Shown here in pieces: positions 63,564 to 64,000 of a stretch of DNA of 64,000 bases. Position 1 is the stretch's first letter, and each line of letters opens with the position of its first letter. Origin of the DNA: Clonostachys chloroleuca (taxonomy: Eukaryota > Ascomycota > Sordariomycetes > Hypocreales > Bionectriaceae); assembly GCA_037952775.1 (NCBI GenBank), contig JBANAY010000004.1, positions 1,364,001 to 1,428,000 of the forward strand, in the 5' to 3' direction. Under the pieces are notes generated by a model that was not told the origin of the DNA, ran no database searches, and saw only the letters and a list, made by a program, of their open reading frames with translations. A program made the translations under genes and the position numbers.

Positions 63564-64000
63564 AGCATCGCCAGGTCGCCGGTCAAGGCGCGCTTCCGAG
63601 GCTCCTCGGTCTTCAAGAACATCTTCAACAAACTGCAGCCGCACATCACCGACGCGCCCTCCATACCCCGCGAGAAGATCGGTCCGGCCGGCGATCATCT
63701 GCTCAGCCAACTTCCCGACCTCTATTGGCCGGCTGTAGAAAGAGACCTGGAACACATCATCCGTGCCTTGCGTGTATGGCAGCAGGAAAGATACGATGCC
63801 TTGCCTGAGGAGCTCGACCCTCCCGTTCATGGTTTCGATTCCTTTCTCGATCAGGCGAGCGGGTCGTCGACAGAGTGCTTGGACGAGGGCGTCACTTTGG
63901 AAGTGCACCGCATGCTCTGCGACTGTATAGACCAGCAGAATATGAAAACAAGACGACAAAAGGGTCCCCCGCTCCCTCTATCCCGTGGTCAAGTTCACAC
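63564..64000 (+). CDS. Unidentified gene, internal exon running off the window
   Basis: A plus-strand frame is open from just after a TAG (possibly the end of an intron, GATTAG) to the window edge. It encodes about 145 residues with strong C/G in third positions and typical fungal codon choice (AAC, ATC, TTC). Features: SPVKARFRGSSVFKNIF, LLSQLPDLYWPAVERDL, IIRALRVWQQERYDALP. I do not recognise the family. The start codon and first exon could not be placed. The antisense frame (63549-63959) is also open and cannot be excluded, but its codon use is more even. Confidence 0.4.

Overview
The window is nuclear DNA of a filamentous ascomycete (Pezizomycotina). Most genes carry short introns of about 45-100 nt with GT-AG ends and CTAAC/CTGAC-like branch sites. 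Its families are typical of that group: Zn2Cys6 regulators, a PDR-type ABC pump, a niaD-niiA-nitrate transporter cluster, CipC, an Ecm33-like wall protein and an isocyanide synthase. The class is uncertain. The nitrate reductase (about 980 aa) and nitrite reductase reading frames are intronless, which fits the Neurospora-type genes better than the multi-intron Aspergillus type.

Layout. 0-7 kb: the end of a dihydrodipicolinate-synthase-like aldolase, a Zn2Cys6 regulator, a secreted phospholipase A2 and a membrane-anchored DUF3445 haem protein. 7-10.8 kb is nearly empty. 10.8-15.5 kb: a full-size PDR ABC transporter. 15.8-27.9 kb: an unidentified 405-aa gene and then the nitrate cluster: nitrate reductase (-) and nitrite reductase (+) diverge from a 1.3 kb shared promoter, and the nitrate permease follows. 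Both intergenic regions carry CTCCGCGG (NirA-type) and GATA (AreA-type) sites, so the cluster should respond to nitrate and to nitrogen repression. 28-33.9 kb: a broken esterase and a gene-poor stretch with a WD40 relic. 33.9-35.8 kb: a GT90 glycosyltransferase.

38-51.7 kb is a compact, undamaged candidate natural-product cluster: a Zn2Cys6 regulator, a sugar-porter MFS, an isocyanide synthase fused to a TauD/PvcB-like dioxygenase, an FAD monooxygenase, a monocarboxylate-type MFS and a second, free-standing TauD dioxygenase. The likely logic is that the fusion enzyme makes and oxidises an isocyanide, the two oxygenases tailor it, the transporters move substrate or product, and the Zn2Cys6 protein regulates. 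This is the most interesting part of the window.

52-64 kb: an Hsp70-like relic, a conserved unknown gene with a nonsense codon, a GNAT acetyltransferase, a transmembrane Ecm33-like protein, CipC and the start of an unidentified gene.

A striking theme is damage. Single-base frameshifts, mostly next to homopolymers, interrupt the first regulator, the ABC pump, both nitrate enzymes, the esterase and the Hsp70-like gene. In-frame stops also interrupt the esterase, the Hsp70-like gene, a small zinc-ribbon-like gene, a relic at 36.5 kb and the 55 kb gene. The isocyanide cluster genes all read through cleanly. Indels in homopolymers may be assembly errors; the substitutions that create stops are harder to dismiss. 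All gene models here are hand-spliced from the sequence.
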